A stretch of 64,000 nucleotides of DNA from [Clostridium] innocuum (GCA_012317185.1 CP048838.1:1116001-1180000), one strand, 5' to 3'; counted from the stretch's first letter, positions 42,706 to 52,263 are shown. Notes: generated by a model not told the origin, from the letters alone. A program made the numbers and translations.

Positions 42706-44170
42706 ATCGAAAAGCTTTCGCAGTAAAATCATGAACTACAATCTCATGCTGATCGTGGTGATGGTACTTGTCTGCACGACCTATGTACTTATCAATGATC
42801 GAACGATAAAGAAATTCAATTCCACCTATACCACCTACAATGAGCTGAATCAGTTTTATGACAATTTGAAGAATCTCAACGATGCGTTACAGGTGTACCT
42901 GTATTCTCCAGATGATCAGAATTATAAGGATTTTCACAGATATCGCACAGTTCTGCAGGGAAATGTGGAAAAGGTAAAGGCGAGTCTGAAAAATCAGGAT
43001 CATGTCTGGCGTTTCGAGCTGCTAAACAATATGGTGGATGGCTATATGGCGCAGGCAGAGCTGGTCATCGCTTCCGATCTTCAGCAGGAAAAGGAGTTCA
43101 GTGCGAAGTATCAGGAGCTGCTGTATGAATATGATCTGATCAATAAGACAGCTAGTGAATATTATGGCTTGGCGACGCAGGATATGCAGCTGCAAAAGGC
43201 GGCAGTCAACAGCAATCAGAAGACCATGCAGCTGGTGTCGCTGTTCTTTATCCTCTATCTGATTGTATGGATGATCTATTTTTCCATATCCACTATCAAA
43301 TCCATCACCGATCCTCTGGAAAAGGTAATCAATAATATGAACCGTATCAAGAAGGGAGCATATGACCTTACGCAGATTTCCAATACGAATAAGGAGATGA
43401 ATGTGCTTTGTCTTGCCCTGGAGGATATGGCGGACAGTATCGAAAAAAACATCCAGTATGAAAATGAAAAGGCAAGACTGGAACGCAGGGTTCTGGAACA
43501 GCAGAATGACAATCTGCGAAAAGATGAGCTGCTTGCCCAAAGCGAGCTGCGCATTTTACAGAATCAGATCAATCCGCATTTCCTGTTTAATACACTGAAT
43601 ATGATTTATAAAAAGGCGTACAGTGAGGGAGCCTATGAAACAAGTGAGCTGATGGAAAAGACGAGCCAGCTGCTTCGCTACGGTCTTGATAATGCAAGTA
43701 AAATCAGTTCTCTGAAAAAGGAAATCAAGGCAATTTACAACTACAATTACATACAGGAAAAACGATACGGTGACAGAATCCGCTTTCTGATGGATATTGA
43801 GGAGGATTTGCCGGATATCCCGATGCCCTCCATGGTGCTGCAGCCGCTTGTGGAAAATGCGGTGTCACACGGCTTACAGGATATTATCGAGGATGGAGAG
43901 GTTGTGATTGAGGTAAGCCGTCTCAATGATGAAATCATGATATCTGTCAGTGACAACGGTACCGGTATGCCTGCGGATGAGCTGGAGAAGCTTATTCTGA
44001 ACGATTTCCGCATGAGCAGTGATGAACGCTCTCATCTTGGGCTTTATAATGTTACAAGGCGCCTGAAGGCCTTCTATGGCGATGGGGTACGTATCATTGT
44101 CAACAGTCTGGAGGAATGCGGATTTGAAATCAATATACAGATTGATTTGAAGGAGAACGGATATGTATAA
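42695..44170 (+). CDS. Sensor histidine kinase, LytS/YesM type
   Basis: About 491 residues: membrane segment at about 15-33, extracellular helical sensor, second segment at about 180-200, HAMP linker, coiled coil, then a His_kinase domain with INPHFLFNTL (His295) and an ATPase domain with VLQPLVENAVSHGL (N box) and VSDNGTGM (G1). ATG 42695 lies 7 nt after AAAGGAG inside the end of the lipoprotein gene. It overlaps the regulator gene by 8 bases. It should phosphorylate Asp55 of that regulator when the lipoprotein binds its ligand. Confidence 0.93.
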   Translation: MWNRSKSFRSKIMNYNLMLIVVMVLVCTTYVLINDRTIKKFNSTYTTYNELNQFYDNLKNLNDALQVYLYSPDDQNYKDFHRYRTVLQGNVEKVKASLKNQDHVWRFELLNNMVDGYMAQAELVIASDLQQEKEFSAKYQELLYEYDLINKTASEYYGLATQDMQLQKAAVNSNQKTMQLVSLFFILYLIVWMIYFSISTIKSITDPLEKVINNMNRIKKGAYDLTQISNTNKEMNVLCLALEDMADSIEKNIQYENEKARLERRVLEQQNDNLRKDELLAQSELRILQNQINPHFLFNTLNMIYKKAYSEGAYETSELMEKTSQLLRYGLDNASKISSLKKEIKAIYNYNYIQEKRYGDRIRFLMDIEEDLPDIPMPSMVLQPLVENAVSHGLQDIIEDGEVVIEVSRLNDEIMISVSDNGTGMPADELEKLILNDFRMSSDERSHLGLYNVTRRLKAFYGDGVRIIVNSLEECGFEINIQIDLKENGYV

Positions 44171-45677
44171 AATCATGATCATTGAGGATGAACAGATTGA
44201 GCGGGAAACGCTGTATAAGATCATTCAGGAGGGTTTTCCGGAATGTCAGGAGCTGTATGCTGCGAAAAATGGTAAAGAAGCACTGACCCTGTTTGAAGAG
44301 CATCATCCGGATATCATATTAGCCGATATCAATATTCCGGGTATCAATGGTCTGGAGGTGATTCGCCGCATTCGGCAGACAGCGGGGGAAGTGGAGTTTC
44401 TGATTTTATCCTCCTATAATTACTTCGAATATGCACAGGAGGCGATTCGTCTTGGTGTAGAGGATTTCATCTTAAAGCCGTATACGATTGATCATTTAAA
44501 GGATGCTCTGCGAAAAACGATGGAGCAGTTACAGCAGAAGCAGAATGAAAAAAAGCATCAGAGTGATCTGCTGGAAAAAATAGAAAGGATTACTCCGGTT
44601 GTGGAAAATGAATGTCTGTTTGCCATATTGTCGAATGAGGATGAGCTGGTGCTGCGCAAGAATCTAAGACTGCTCAGTCCGCGCATCTGCAGCGGCTTCT
44701 GTTTCATCATCCGATCCTCTCATTACGATCAAACCTATATGGAAAAGGTGTCCGCAGGCTTCATACAGCTGGGCTTTCGCTGCCTGAAGGAGCTCTTTCA
44801 TGAGCTGCAGATTTTTTATATCCTTGCAGAGCGGGCTATTCCGCAGGAGGATTTGCAGCATTTGGAGAGCTATATCACAGCATTGCAGTCGGATAGCCTT
44901 GAATTTGGTATCGGACCGATTGTAAATGACATTGCGCTGTTTCACCATTCCTTCCAAATAGCAAGAGATCGCATCGGCATTCAGGAGCCGATCTGTTCTC
45001 AGCTTCTGCAGGACAGCAGCGATGATTGCAAGGTGGATATCGATCTGGATAAAATTGTTGCACGATTTGTGTCCATCTTTCAGAAAATGGATGAGGAGGG
45101 TCTAAAAAGGGCAGTTCATCAGCTCTGTCTGACACTGATTCCTCATGAGCGCAGGCAAATCGTTCAGGAGGTGGCCGATTTGTTTGAAAGGCTGCGTGAT
45201 ACGTTGCAAAAGGAGTATGCGGATATCAATCTGCAAAGGATAGAAATAGCACCACTGCAAATCAGTACGAATATTCATCAGGAGGTGCCGCTGTATCTAC
45301 ATATGCAGATGCATCGACTGTATGATCCCATTGTTGAGGAGCGCTTCCGTAACACCAATCAGCTGGTACGTCAGGCAGTCCGCTATATTGATGCCAACTA
45401 CCGTAAACAGATCACCCTGAGTGATATGGCGGATGCATTGCAGGTTTCACCGTTTTACCTGAGTAAGCTGTTGAATAATTCTCTGCATAAAACCTTTACC
45501 GAGCTTGTCAGCGAGCGGCGGGTGGAGGCGAGTAAGGAGCTGTTGAAAAGCGGTAAGCGAATCAAGGAGATTGCTTATGAGGTCGGCTTTCAGGGACAGA
45601 ATTACTTCACAAAAATATTTAAGAAGTATACCGGTGTAACACCGAAGATGTATAAGAATTCCTTCGACGACAAATAG
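44163..45677 (+). CDS. Response regulator, AraC-type DNA-binding
   Basis: A 504-residue YesN-type regulator. The receiver domain has IIEDEQ, phospho-acceptor Asp55 (ILADINIPG) and Lys105 (FILKPY). A long central region of unknown fold follows (about 130-395). The C-terminus has two AraC HTH motifs, ITLSDMADALQVSPFYLSKL and RIKEIAYEVGFQGQNYFTKI-type. Such regulators activate promoters bearing two direct repeats next to the -35, just what flanks this cassette on both sides. The partner kinase is the upstream gene. Confidence 0.94.
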   Translation: MYKIMIIEDEQIERETLYKIIQEGFPECQELYAAKNGKEALTLFEEHHPDIILADINIPGINGLEVIRRIRQTAGEVEFLILSSYNYFEYAQEAIRLGVEDFILKPYTIDHLKDALRKTMEQLQQKQNEKKHQSDLLEKIERITPVVENECLFAILSNEDELVLRKNLRLLSPRICSGFCFIIRSSHYDQTYMEKVSAGFIQLGFRCLKELFHELQIFYILAERAIPQEDLQHLESYITALQSDSLEFGIGPIVNDIALFHHSFQIARDRIGIQEPICSQLLQDSSDDCKVDIDLDKIVARFVSIFQKMDEEGLKRAVHQLCLTLIPHERRQIVQEVADLFERLRDTLQKEYADINLQRIEIAPLQISTNIHQEVPLYLHMQMHRLYDPIVEERFRNTNQLVRQAVRYIDANYRKQITLSDMADALQVSPFYLSKLLNNSLHKTFTELVSERRVEASKELLKSGKRIKEIAYEVGFQGQNYFTKIFKKYTGVTPKMYKNSFDDK

Positions 45678-45690
45678 GAAATAAAAGGAA

Positions 45691-45745
45691 ACTGCAAATA
45701 ATTGCTAAAGATAACAAGAATTTACTAGTTTAACAGTTATATAAT
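45691..45745 (+). promoter_or_regulatory. Response-regulator-type promoter P2
   Basis: Two half-sites start at 45691 (CTGCAAATAATTGCTAAAG-like) and 45711 (ATAACAAGAATTTACTAG-like), a 20-bp period. They share CAA..ATTGCTAAA and ACAAGA..TTT with P1. The -10 TATAAT (45740-45745) lies 29 bp after the second half-site start, against 28 at P1. Confidence 0.65.
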
Positions 45746-45751
45746 AACATT

Positions 45752-45882
45752 GCAGATAAAAGACCAATTTAACAATCATAATTATATCTGCAATACCATA
45801 ATGGTAAGGCTGTTACCAGCCGGCCTTACTTTAATCCTTTTTCTTTAAAAAAACCATGTTTCTCCCAGAACATGGTTTTTTT
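45752..45882 (+). ncRNA. Candidate small RNA 2
   Basis: About 130 bases from P2 to a strong terminator (AAACCATGTT / AACATGGTTT with T7; 45847-45882). Hairpins: TTGCAGAT/ATCTGCAA (45750-45793) and GTAAGGC/GCCTTAC (45804-45829). A 15-codon hydrophobic ORF (45801-45848, MVRLLPAGLTLILFL) lies inside but has no ribosome site. No gene follows on this strand, so it is not a leader. The terminator may also serve pepF, which converges on it. Confidence 0.55.
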
Positions 45883-46025
45883 ATGCCAAGCGTAAAAAGA
45901 AAAGCAATATCCGAATGGGATGTATTCCACAAGCGAATATTGCATATTCATTCATTGTTCAACCGACTTCAAAATTCATGTATGCACAATGCTGTTTTCA
46001 TAAACAGATATTGCGGTATCTCTTT

Positions 46026-47777
46026 TTATTTGGTCAGCTCCAGGAATTCATCAATACGCTGTGCGCATGTATCCAGACAGCTTGTCCAGAATGCTTCATC
46101 ACACAGGTCGATATCAGCCATCGCTGCAACATCCTCAACACTGGATACCGTTGTTGCTTTTAGAAGCTCACGGTATTTTGGTACGAAAGCTTCTTTCTCT
46201 TCCTGATACTTCACAATCAGTCCCCGTGCAAACAGAGCTCCGAATGCATATGGGAAATTGTAGAAGCTCAAACCGCTGGAATAGTAATGGGACTTGCAAA
46301 TCCACATATACGGATGCAGATAGTCGGGATCCAGACCGTCCCCATATGCCTGCTTCTGTGTTTCGATCATGATGGCTTCCAGCTCGTCCGCAAACATAAA
46401 GCTGTCTTTGCGCTTTTCAAATACTGTCTTTTCAAACAGGAAGCGGGAATAGATATCACAGATAACCTGTGTCAGATCCTGCAGCTGATTTTCAATCAAT
46501 GTGATTTTTTCCTGACCCTTCGCCTCCTCGATTGCGGCATTCATAATGATGTTTTCATTGAATGTTGAAGCAGTTTCCGCAACCGGCATGGAATAATCGG
46601 TATTCAGGGGACGGTGATTCTCAATCATCATACCGTGATAGGCATGTCCCAGCTCATGGGCAAGCGTAACGATATCACCTAGCGCACCGTCATAGTTCGT
46701 CAGAACACGGCTCTGTTTTACGCCGCTTAAATTAGCACAGAAGGCACCGCCGACCTTTCCCTTGCGCGGGAAGAAATCAATCCAGCTTTCGTCAAAGGCA
46801 CGCTCCATCATATCTGCCATATCCTCTGCGAAAGGACGGAAGTGCTTCAGCAGGTATTCCTTTGCCTCCTCTACACGATAGGTTTTTGTTTCCTCACCGA
46901 GTGGCGCAAACAGCTCATACCAGGGAAGACCGTTCTTATATCCGAGAAGCTCTGCCTTGCGTCTGAGATAGGCATGAAATTTCGGCATATAGGATTGCAT
47001 GGTATGCAGCAGGGCATCCAGCGTTTCCTGCTTCATGTGCGCATTGTGCAGTGTCATGGCAAGTGGAGAAGCAAAGCCGCGCAGCTCACATTCTGTCAAA
47101 ACCTGTGCCTTGATGCTGTTTAAGGAAAAGGCAACGGCATCACGTATTTTATCATAGGCCTTCAATTCTGCCTCATAGGCACTCTTGCGCACCTTTGCAT
47201 CACTGTCATAGGCCATATTGCGAATCTGAGAAAGGGTGGAGACTTCGCCCTTATACTCTACCTCTACAATACTCGTCAGATATTCCTGCAGATTGGCCCA
47301 GGCTTCACCGCCGCTGATATTCATTTTGGATAATACATCCTCTACATCATCACTGAGCAGATAGGTACTGTCCTCTTTTATTGTATGCAGCAGGTAGCTG
47401 TATTCCTTCAGCAGTGCATCCTGTTCAATACACGCATCCAGATCCTCAATTTCTGCCACGTAGCGGTTGAACTTTGCATTTGCTTTCGTGATGCCGCTGA
47501 ATTTCTGTGAAAACTGATTCATCAGCGAAACCGTTTTTCCATCCGATGTATTCGTGGACTGCTTCAGAGAAATAAAGTGCCCGACGCGATCGGCTAGTGT
47601 GTGGAATTCCTCCAGCAGGGACAGCATATCGTGTAAAGCTTTCACCTCGTTATCATGACACAGCTGCTCAGCAGCCTGTGTACAGCGTTGAATAACGGTA
47701 TCCATTTTTTTGAAGTCATTAACAAAGGCTTCATCATAATATCCCTTGTATAAAACATCTAAAGACCATTCATTCAT
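46026..47777 (-). CDS. pepF: Oligoendopeptidase F
   Basis: A 583-residue M3B zinc metallopeptidase. LAHELGHAYHG (about residue 375) is the HExxH zinc motif, and the downstream FNENIIMN-type helix supplies the third ligand Glu. It cuts 7-17-residue peptides in the cytoplasm, and would process peptides imported by the Opp system. GAAGGTAG precedes the ATG, and a TATAAT is at 47815-47820 on this strand. Length and order match the family. Confidence 0.95.
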   Translation of the reverse strand: MNEWSLDVLYKGYYDEAFVNDFKKMDTVIQRCTQAAEQLCHDNEVKALHDMLSLLEEFHTLADRVGHFISLKQSTNTSDGKTVSLMNQFSQKFSGITKANAKFNRYVAEIEDLDACIEQDALLKEYSYLLHTIKEDSTYLLSDDVEDVLSKMNISGGEAWANLQEYLTSIVEVEYKGEVSTLSQIRNMAYDSDAKVRKSAYEAELKAYDKIRDAVAFSLNSIKAQVLTECELRGFASPLAMTLHNAHMKQETLDALLHTMQSYMPKFHAYLRRKAELLGYKNGLPWYELFAPLGEETKTYRVEEAKEYLLKHFRPFAEDMADMMERAFDESWIDFFPRKGKVGGAFCANLSGVKQSRVLTNYDGALGDIVTLAHELGHAYHGMMIENHRPLNTDYSMPVAETASTFNENIIMNAAIEEAKGQEKITLIENQLQDLTQVICDIYSRFLFEKTVFEKRKDSFMFADELEAIMIETQKQAYGDGLDPDYLHPYMWICKSHYYSSGLSFYNFPYAFGALFARGLIVKYQEEKEAFVPKYRELLKATTVSSVEDVAAMADIDLCDEAFWTSCLDTCAQRIDEFLELTK

Positions 47778-47896
47778 AAGTATCTACCTTCTTTCATCCT
47801 TTAGACAATACCCATATTATATCCCATCTATACAGGAAATGCACAGTTTTACAAAGCTTATTTCAGGAAATTGTGCAGTTGAGAGGATGACATGTA

Positions 47897-47928
47897 AAAA
47901 GACTCCACTTTTCATGGGGTCTCTTATG
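47897..47928 (-). terminator. Terminator below the TMEM165-type gene
   Basis: On the minus strand GAGACCCC pairs with GGAGTCTT and runs into TTTTTAC. Confidence 0.55.
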
Positions 47929-48003
47929 CAATTCAAACAGGAATACTCTGTTGTGCTGATTGCGATTTTTTTGGTATTTGTAACAGGTTGCAGGAAGGTG
48001 TTT

Positions 48004-48657
48004 TTATCCGCGTGTTCCAACGTGACGACGTGAAAAGGTGTAAATTGCGTAGGCACATACCATAAGCACCGTGCTGTATCCGATGAATATCAGATTGTTG
48101 CCAGGAACGGCTTCAAACAGGGTCAGAGAGCCGAAGAGGAAAAAGATGAAGGAGCTTCCCACCTTGACCGTATCTTCACGAAGGTGAGAGAAGATCAGCT
48201 TGCCTGCAAAGATACCGAGTATATTCGCCATAATCAGCCCCAGAGAAGCACCGAGGAAAATCGGAAAATGCTCACGCATGTGATCGGCGGCCAGCGCAAC
48301 GGTGGCAAGCTGCGTTTTATCACCAAGCTCTGCGATAACAAAGGTAAATGCAATGGATACTACGGGGATTTTCAATGCAACATGATGCCCTGCTTCTTCC
48401 TCGGTGCTGCAGCGAAGATTCATCAGTCCAAAAAACAGAAACATGGCACTTGCCGCCAGCTTGATCAGACGCATGGGAATCAGATCACCGATCAGATCAC
48501 CGGCCAGTACGGAGACACCGCTGATGGCAAAGACACCGAGTATCATGCCGGCAATTACGGTTTTTACGGAGTAGCGGTTTGTCAGCGCCATAATCATCAG
48601 CTGTGTTTTATCGGCCATCTCTGCCAGAAAAACAAATAGAAATGTATGAAACAGCAT
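48004..48657 (-). CDS. TMEM165/GDT1 family cation transporter
   Basis: About 217 residues with six membrane segments in two repeats. Each repeat has the family signature E-x-x-D-K-T: FLAEMADKTQL near the N-terminus and FVIAELGDKTQL in the middle. Members move Mn2+ or Ca2+, often as manganese exporters. ATG 48657 is chosen for the AGAGGTGAACC site; the longer frame upstream runs through a terminator. A yybP-ykoY manganese riboswitch, common before such genes, is not visible here. Confidence 0.9.
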   Translation of the reverse strand: MLFHTFLFVFLAEMADKTQLMIMALTNRYSVKTVIAGMILGVFAISGVSVLAGDLIGDLIPMRLIKLAASAMFLFFGLMNLRCSTEEEAGHHVALKIPVVSIAFTFVIAELGDKTQLATVALAADHMREHFPIFLGASLGLIMANILGIFAGKLIFSHLREDTVKVGSSFIFFLFGSLTLFEAVPGNNLIFIGYSTVLMVCAYAIYTFSRRHVGTRG

Positions 48658-48711
48658 AGGTTCACCTCTTTCAACTATATGCGTGGGAAGCAGGCGGTAT
48701 GCAGGGAATAT

Positions 48712-48757
48712 AAAAAAGATTTTCTTCAGAGCATGGTTGCATATTCTGAAGAAAATC
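48712..48757 (-). terminator. Terminator of the pyrR-M42 operon
   Basis: A perfect 13-bp stem, GATTTTCTTCAGA and its complement (48718-48757), followed on the minus strand by T6. Confidence 0.92.
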
Positions 48758-48767
48758 AAGGGGAAAG

Positions 48768-49790
48768 CTAGGAAATATATGCGAGAATCAGCTTCATGGT
48801 GTTTTCCACACCATCATAATGCGTTCGTTCCATTCCATGGGATGCATGTACGCCCGGACCGATCAGTGCACCGCGGATATCACAGCCTCCGCGCAGTGCT
48901 GCGCTGACGTCGCTGCCATACATCGGATAAATATCAACGGCATAGCACAGCTTCTTTTCCTTAGCCAGCTCAATCAGCCGGCTGGTCATTTCATAATCAT
49001 ACGGTCCGCTGGAATCCTTGGCACAGATGGAAACATCCTGTTCACTGCAGGCCAGATCAAGACCGATACAGCCCATATCCACGGCTATCAGCTCATTAAT
49101 GCATTCCGGTATGTGTGACATGCCATGACCGACCTCCTCATATGTGCTCATCATGAAAATAAGATCGTATGCAGGGGTGATGCTGTGTTCCTTCATATGC
49201 TGAAGGACGCCCATCAGGGCACTGGCACTGATTTTGTCATCCAGAAAGCGGGATTTGATAAAGCCGCTTTCCGTAATCTGAACCTTTGGATCGATTGCCA
49301 CAAAATCACCGTTGCAGATGCCGAGTGCTTCCACATCCGCTTTTGTTTTCACAACCTCGTCAATGCGGATTTCCATCTCATCGACCTCACGTTTTCTGGT
49401 CGAAGCGTCTTTATATACATGTGATGCGGGAGAACAGGAAAGTACGGTACCGGTATATACCCTGCCATCTCTTGTATGAATGCGGCAGTATTCCCCATCC
49501 AGTGTGGGAATGATCGGGCCGCCGATGTTGGTGACTGCCAGCATACCGTTGCTTTTGATGGAGCGTACCATCAGCCCAAGTGTGTCGCAGTGCGCACAGA
49601 AGCCGATTGTTTTTTCACTGCTGGAGCCCTTTACATAAATCAGAAGGTTTCCCTTATTGTTGCGTTTTGTCTGATATCCCAAGGCTGCTGCCTCGTCGGC
49701 TACAAGGTCAATTGCCTTTTTTGTATAACCGGTTGGGGAGTCCGTCCCCAAAAGTCTTGAAGCAAAATCCAATACGTATGTCTTATCCAT
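48768..49790 (-). CDS. M42-family aminopeptidase
   Basis: A 340-residue di-metal peptidase of the FrvX/YsdC/CelM group. Metal ligands are visible in FCAHCDTLG, FLDDKISA, MSTYEEVGHG (catalytic Glu followed by the metal-binding Glu), VDMGC and VHASHGMER-type sequence. It is expected to form dodecameric shells and trim peptides. It lies 9 nt after pyrR and ends at a strong terminator. It complements PepF in using imported peptides. Confidence 0.93.
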   Translation of the reverse strand: MDKTYVLDFASRLLGTDSPTGYTKKAIDLVADEAAALGYQTKRNNKGNLLIYVKGSSSEKTIGFCAHCDTLGLMVRSIKSNGMLAVTNIGGPIIPTLDGEYCRIHTRDGRVYTGTVLSCSPASHVYKDASTRKREVDEMEIRIDEVVKTKADVEALGICNGDFVAIDPKVQITESGFIKSRFLDDKISASALMGVLQHMKEHSITPAYDLIFMMSTYEEVGHGMSHIPECINELIAVDMGCIGLDLACSEQDVSICAKDSSGPYDYEMTSRLIELAKEKKLCYAVDIYPMYGSDVSAALRGGCDIRGALIGPGVHASHGMERTHYDGVENTMKLILAYIS

Positions 49791-49799
49791 TTGTCTACC

Positions 49800-50315
49800 T
49801 CACTTACTTATAGAAACGCCGTCGTTTCCGTCAATTTCGCTGACTCTGACCCGAATGACCTCACGCAGGGAGCTGGGAATATTCTTTCCTATATAGTCAG
49901 CGCGAATGGGAAGCTCCCGATGCCCGCGGTCCACCAGCACAGCAAGCTGAATTTCCCTGGCTCTACCATAGTGCATGATCGCATCCATCGCAGCCCGTAC
50001 GGTTCTTCCCTTGAAGAGTACATCATCCACAAGGATGACCTTTTTATCCTTTACCGGCAGGGATTCCATCGGCATGGGATAGGGCTTTTCCCGATCATCT
50101 CTCCAATGCGATACATCCAGGGCAAAGCAGGGAACACTGACATCCTCCACGTTGCATATAATGTCTGCCAGTCGTCTGGCAAGAATTTCTCCTCTTGTCT
50201 TGATACCGATTAAGACGATATCCTCTACGCCGCGGTTATGCTCGATGATTTCATGCGATATGCGGATGAGAGAACGTTTCATCTGGAGCGCGTCTATGAT
50301 TTCCTTTGTTTCCAT
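49800..50315 (-). CDS. pyrR: Bifunctional pyr regulator / uracil phosphoribosyltransferase
   Basis: A 171-residue PRTase-fold protein. The PRPP loop is VILVDDVLFKGRT and the N-terminal helices carry the RNA-contact arginines (EIIDALQMKRSLIRISHEI). PyrR binds pyr leader RNA when UMP is high and also makes UMP from uracil. AGGAGGT precedes the ATG. No pyrimidine genes or PyrR RNA sites are seen here; instead it stands between a P-loop protein and a peptidase gene. Confidence 0.95.
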   Translation of the reverse strand: METKEIIDALQMKRSLIRISHEIIEHNRGVEDIVLIGIKTRGEILARRLADIICNVEDVSVPCFALDVSHWRDDREKPYPMPMESLPVKDKKVILVDDVLFKGRTVRAAMDAIMHYGRAREIQLAVLVDRGHRELPIRADYIGKNIPSSLREVIRVRVSEIDGNDGVSISK

Positions 50316-50339
50316 GTACTACCTCCTGACGTACAGCTA

Positions 50340-51833
50340 CTATAAGTATAGCGGTTCGTCTTCGTTTTCGCAATCATTTCCAAGGATTTCACGTAAAATC
50401 GAGGCTGTATATTCCTCATACAGCTGCGTATTGTTTTCCGCCCTTCTCGTGTACAGAACATAGACCGGAATATCCTGCAGATAGAGGATGGTAAAGAAAT
50501 CCCGCAGGAGGGCGTCACAGACAGGCTTGTTTTGAGCACAGCCAAGCGGATTGATGAAATAGGAGGAAATCAGCTGTCCGTTTCTGCGGCAGGGTCCCTT
50601 GCGGAACAGGTCCAGACATTCATCCAGTGTTTCCAGTCGCCGATAGCCGTATTCATCGCTGACATTATCCAGATAAAACAAATGTGTAACCTTGTGAAAC
50701 TGCAGGGTATTTGCATGCTGAATAAGCGGCAGAATCTGATACAGCTCCTGATTTTCCTGTATCAGAAACAGGCTGTCGGAAAAAGTGGAGAATACCGAGG
50801 TGATACGGGAATGTGTGATGTTTTTCAGCGCACTGATTTCTCCGCCGGTGCTGACAATTTCCTCATCCAGATAATGCAGGGTTCCATGATCATCATAAAC
50901 GGGGGCTGCCGATAGCCCCTTCTGTTCACAGACTCGAAGGCAGGCATCAAGCAGCTCACTTTTGCCGGTTCCGCTTTCTCCGGCAAAGACCAGTCCTTTC
51001 TTTGTATCACCTGCCTGCATCTGAAGCATGGAAGCATGAATGGGCAGATCGTGCTTCTCCATGCAGATTGCATTGTAAAGGGTCTGCAGCATATCCTTGA
51101 GATAGCGTATATGATGCATACGCGGGGTTCCGCTGACCAGTCCAATGGTGATCTGATTCGTTTCATCGTAATAGTAGCAGGCCTGATCCTTTGCGGAGGC
51201 TAAGGCAAAAATGAGAATGAAGTCCTGTTGCAGGGACAAGGCAGTGAGCGGATACAGGGCGGCGAGACAGACGCCCAGCTGTACGCATTCTCTGGACAGA
51301 TAAACAATGCCCTTTTTATCCGCAATCGCAATACTCATTGCAAAAAAAGCATTTGCATCCATACTGATATCGCGGTAGATGAAGGTGGAGGAGCGCTCAA
51401 TAGAAATATTGGTGGCATCCGGCTGCTGAAAGAGTGGTACATGATGCAGCTGTACCTGTGAAATAAAGGGAATCTGCTCCAGAGGAAGGTGCGCATAGGG
51501 ATGGGATACCTCACATACACGCAGCTGCAGGGTAGCATCAAATCCAAAGGGCTGCATATGCAGCAGGCTGCTGTCCTTTTGCTTCAGGACGGCCATGTTC
51601 TGAAACAGGGTGTCCAGAGAAGGGTTTCGTGCTGCTTCACTGCTGCACAGACGAAATTTTGAAAGTGTCGCGGCATAGGTCAGAAATTCCAGCAGATACG
51701 GACTGGGGTGCGGCTGTGCGGTAAGCAGGGCGAGTACTCTTGCTTCCTCAATATCATAAGGATAGGCGTCTATCAGACGGCGCAGGTATTGCTCACCGTC
51801 ACAATCCTGTGGAAATAAAAGTTCTTTTTTCAT
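50340..51833 (-). CDS. Uncharacterised P-loop protein, HPr-kinase/PEPCK-like
   Basis: A 497-residue soluble protein. GLVFAGESGTGKSELLDAC (about residue 280) is a Walker A like that of HPr kinase/PEPCK-fold enzymes, with a possible metal/base region DDHGTLHYLDEEI after it. The first 275 residues match nothing I know. It has no HPr-kinase signature motif. It is the first gene of an operon with pyrR and M42 peptidase, 24 nt upstream of pyrR, with AGGTGATC before its ATG. It may be a small-molecule or protein kinase; the function is unknown. Confidence 0.7.
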   Translation of the reverse strand: MKKELLFPQDCDGEQYLRRLIDAYPYDIEEARVLALLTAQPHPSPYLLEFLTYAATLSKFRLCSSEAARNPSLDTLFQNMAVLKQKDSSLLHMQPFGFDATLQLRVCEVSHPYAHLPLEQIPFISQVQLHHVPLFQQPDATNISIERSSTFIYRDISMDANAFFAMSIAIADKKGIVYLSRECVQLGVCLAALYPLTALSLQQDFILIFALASAKDQACYYYDETNQITIGLVSGTPRMHHIRYLKDMLQTLYNAICMEKHDLPIHASMLQMQAGDTKKGLVFAGESGTGKSELLDACLRVCEQKGLSAAPVYDDHGTLHYLDEEIVSTGGEISALKNITHSRITSVFSTFSDSLFLIQENQELYQILPLIQHANTLQFHKVTHLFYLDNVSDEYGYRRLETLDECLDLFRKGPCRRNGQLISSYFINPLGCAQNKPVCDALLRDFFTILYLQDIPVYVLYTRRAENNTQLYEEYTASILREILGNDCENEDEPLYL

Positions 51834-52258
51834 ATGGGATCACCTGTTTGTAAGCTATGCGGCGGCTGCCGAAAAAAGTACAAATTTGCACAACAGTCAG
51901 CAGAGTGGCTCTATTCTACATCATATCGTTTTCTACAGCTTCAGATAGAAAATGCGGAGGTATGCAATCCACTGATGATTTTAAGGGGAAAAGCGGCTAC
52001 AGAATGCATGTCTTCGCTGTATACGGTTATGGAGCATTTAAAAATCAGAAGGCATCGTTCGTTTTTCTTTGCTAATATGGGAATGAGATGCAAGAAACCG
52101 CTCATTTTTATAAGCAGCGAAAGAAATAACTTGTAATCGGTTGCTTAACGGAGAAAAGATATGCTGCCAGCATGCTTCCCTATGTCTTTCTCTTCCGCAA
52201 ATGAGTAAGGCAGCCATTGCGCTGTGAAAAGCGTTCAGAGGTCTATAGTAAGGTTGGA
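51834..52258. other. Gene-free stretch
   Basis: Several short frames on both strands (the longest about 100 codons) have no ribosome sites and no family resemblance. I see no structured RNA. The promoter of the P-loop gene must lie at the left end. Confidence 0.4.
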
Positions 52259-52263
52259 TATAG

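Noticed and set aside
48658..48711. Possible yybP-ykoY manganese riboswitch before the TMEM165-type gene
   Set aside because: The leader is only about 50 nt between a terminator and the ribosome site, with no matching motif.
51834..52136. 100-codon ORF upstream of the P-loop gene
   Set aside because: No ribosome site; it begins inside the opposing gene's control region and has no family likeness.
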